Part shown: positions 62,897 through 64,000 of the stretch, one piece after another | Numbering within the stretch: position 1 is the first letter of the stretch | Layout of the letters: every line of letters begins with the position of its first letter | Assembly: GCF_009900765.1 (NCBI RefSeq) | Contig: NZ_JAAABL010000005.1 | Coordinates: 1 to 64,000 of the forward strand | Length of the DNA stretch: 64,000 bases | Origin: Rhodovarius lipocyclicus | GTDB taxonomy: Bacteria; Pseudomonadota; Alphaproteobacteria; Acetobacterales; Acetobacteraceae | Direction: 5' to 3' | The notes under the pieces: generated by a model | Database searches by the model: none | What the model was told of the DNA's origin: nothing | What the model saw: the letters and a program-made list of their open reading frames with translations, nothing else | Translations under genes and position numbers: made by a program

Positions 62897-63763
62897 TTAT
62901 CTCAAAGTCGGATCGAGCTTGTCGCGCAGCCAATCGCCGATCAACGAGACCGACAGGGTGGTGAACACGATGATGATGGCGGGCGAGAGCAGGATCCAGG
63001 GCGCGCGCGTCAGATACTCCCGCCCATAGCCCACCATGCTGCCCAGCGAGGTCTCTGGCGGCTGCACGCCCAGGCCGAGGAAGGACAGCCCGCTTTCCAG
63101 CAGGATGATCTCGGGGAAGGCGAGCGTCATCGACACGATCAGGGTCGAGGCGATGTTGGGCAGGATGTGCAGCAGATAGACCCTGAGCGGCGAGGCCCCG
63201 AGCTGGCGCACCGCCGCCGCATAGCCCTGGGAACCGGCCGAGATCGCCAGGCCGCGCGCGATGCGGGCGTAGCGCTCCCACGCATGCAGGCCCAGCAGGC
63301 AGATGAACAGCGGCAGCGAGTTGCCGAAGAAGGCCAGCACCGCGAGTGCGAGGATCAGGAAGGGGATGCTGGCCGAGAAATCCACCAGCATCAGCACCGC
63401 CTGCTCCACCAGCCCCCGCGCCCAGGCCGCCAGCAGCCCCAGCGTGGTGCCGATCAGCGCGCCGATGATGGTGGCGCCGAAAGCGATGGTCAGGCTCATG
63501 CGGATGGAGGAGATGAGGCGCGAGAGCACATCGCGCCCCAGCTCATCCGTGCCCAGCCAATGGGCCATGGTGCCGCCCATGCCGATGGGCGCCGAGAGCC
63601 GGTTGCGCAGGTCGAGCGCGGTGTAGGAATAGGGCGTGATCAGCGGCGCCAGCAGGGCGACGGCCAGCATCAGCGCCAGCCAGCACAGGCCGAACAGCAC
63701 CAGCGGCGGCGGCAGTTGCCAGCTGCGGCGCGCGGGGGCCGCGTTCAGGGTCGTGACACTCAT
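62897..63763 (-). CDS. Dipeptide/oligopeptide-type ABC transporter permease (DppC/OppC)
   Basis: 288 residues. An N-terminal span is followed by HWLGTDELGRDVLSRLISSI, the standard DppC motif, then five more spans. EAA-like loop AAAVRQLGASPLRVYLLHILP and late motif LSFLGLGVQPPETSLGSMV. One base from the upstream permease. The cargo may be a peptide, nickel or a glutathione-like solute. Confidence 0.9.
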   Translation of the reverse strand: MSVTTLNAAPARRSWQLPPPLVLFGLCWLALMLAVALLAPLITPYSYTALDLRNRLSAPIGMGGTMAHWLGTDELGRDVLSRLISSIRMSLTIAFGATIIGALIGTTLGLLAAWARGLVEQAVLMLVDFSASIPFLILALAVLAFFGNSLPLFICLLGLHAWERYARIARGLAISAGSQGYAAAVRQLGASPLRVYLLHILPNIASTLIVSMTLAFPEIILLESGLSFLGLGVQPPETSLGSMVGYGREYLTRAPWILLSPAIIIVFTTLSVSLIGDWLRDKLDPTLR

Positions 63764-63764
63764 C

Positions 63765-64000
63765 TCAATGCCCCCCTTGCGCGCCGGTGCGCAGGCGCGG
63801 GTCGATCAGGCCGTAGAGCAGATCCACCGTGAAATTCGCCGCCACCATGGTGAAGGAAACCAGCAGCAGCACGCATTGCACCACCGCCAGGTCCCGGTTC
63901 GCCACCGCCACCACCATCAGCCGGCCGACGCCGGGCCAGGAGAACACGCTCTCGACCACCACCGCCCCCGCGATCAGGCTGCCGAACATGAAGCCAATGA
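63765..64000 (-). CDS. Dipeptide/oligopeptide-type ABC transporter permease (DppB/OppB), C-terminal part
   Basis: The frame is open to the window edge; the visible 78 residues are the C-terminus of DppB: GSLIAGAVVVESVFSWPGVG, then VANRDLAVVQCVLLLVSFTM and LLYGLIDPRLR. The start lies beyond the window. Binding protein and ATPase genes should lie further upstream on this strand. Confidence 0.9.
   Translation of the reverse strand, partial: IGFMFGSLIAGAVVVESVFSWPGVGRLMVVAVANRDLAVVQCVLLLVSFTMVAANFTVDLLYGLIDPRLRTGAQGGH

Overview
The window is very GC-rich chromosomal DNA with tightly packed genes, many start/stop overlaps (ATGA, GTGA, TGATG) and some TTG or GTG starts. Gene content points to an alphaproteobacterium of the Acetobacteraceae (Roseomonas-like): a fused SecDF, CobS/CobT, tripartite-tricarboxylate (Bug) receptors, ppiD-trpE divergent from tpiA-secG, and short GC palindromes between genes. 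No rRNA, tRNA, CRISPR array, plasmid or phage module was seen. The genus cannot be fixed from the sequence alone.

Layout. 1-313: the 3' end of an IS5-type insertion sequence that appears to have landed in an intergenic repeat. 0.3-5 kb: NeuD-like acyltransferase, DUF445 protein, a Zn/Mn-type ABC importer (tiny membrane ORF, ATPase, permease) and a Gfo/Idh/MocA oxidoreductase. 5-12 kb: fused SecDF, an intact Bug receptor, an EAL protein, an MFS carrier and a zinc alcohol dehydrogenase. 12-18 kb: bacterial TMEM43, a MotA/ExbB-like plus coiled-coil OmpA-like motor pair, a lipoprotein, and upp. 18-25.7 kb (minus strand): glycosyltransferase, DUF4214 protein, glycosyltransferase-like protein, J-domain protein, CobS, CobT and a phytase-like secreted protein. 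25.8-29 kb: manC and a second glycosyltransferase. 29-37 kb: a P1B-type metal ATPase with a hemerythrin tail, a BisC/TorA-type molybdoenzyme, and two PhoX-like proteins, one intact and one degenerate. 37-44 kb: trpE and ppiD on the minus strand, tpiA-secG-ggt on the plus strand.

44-53 kb is a sulfur-acquisition region. A minus-strand operon (SfnB-like flavoprotein, tiny membrane ORF, chimeric Bug/SsuD remnant, 90-aa protein, TauD-like dioxygenase) is preceded by a Cys-containing candidate leader peptide. It diverges from a deleted Bug gene and a sulfate ABC operon (binding protein, CysT, CysW, CysA) that runs into a three-subunit nitrile hydratase/thiocyanate hydrolase-like enzyme. 53-61 kb is a polyamine or amine uptake and catabolism operon: two FAD amine/amino-acid oxidases, a creatinase-like M24 protein, RidA and a PotFGHI-type ABC importer. 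The window ends with an NPP-type phosphodiesterase and the dipeptide-type permeases DppC and DppB (cut by the edge).

The most unusual non-coding feature is a four-copy repeat family (153-313, 17947-18148, 35008-35260, 37284-37574). It has a fixed order of hairpins, an AT-rich conserved linker, compensatory base changes between copies, and one orientation throughout. Second is the sulfur operon control region with its candidate leader peptide, together with internal deletions in two neighbouring Bug genes.
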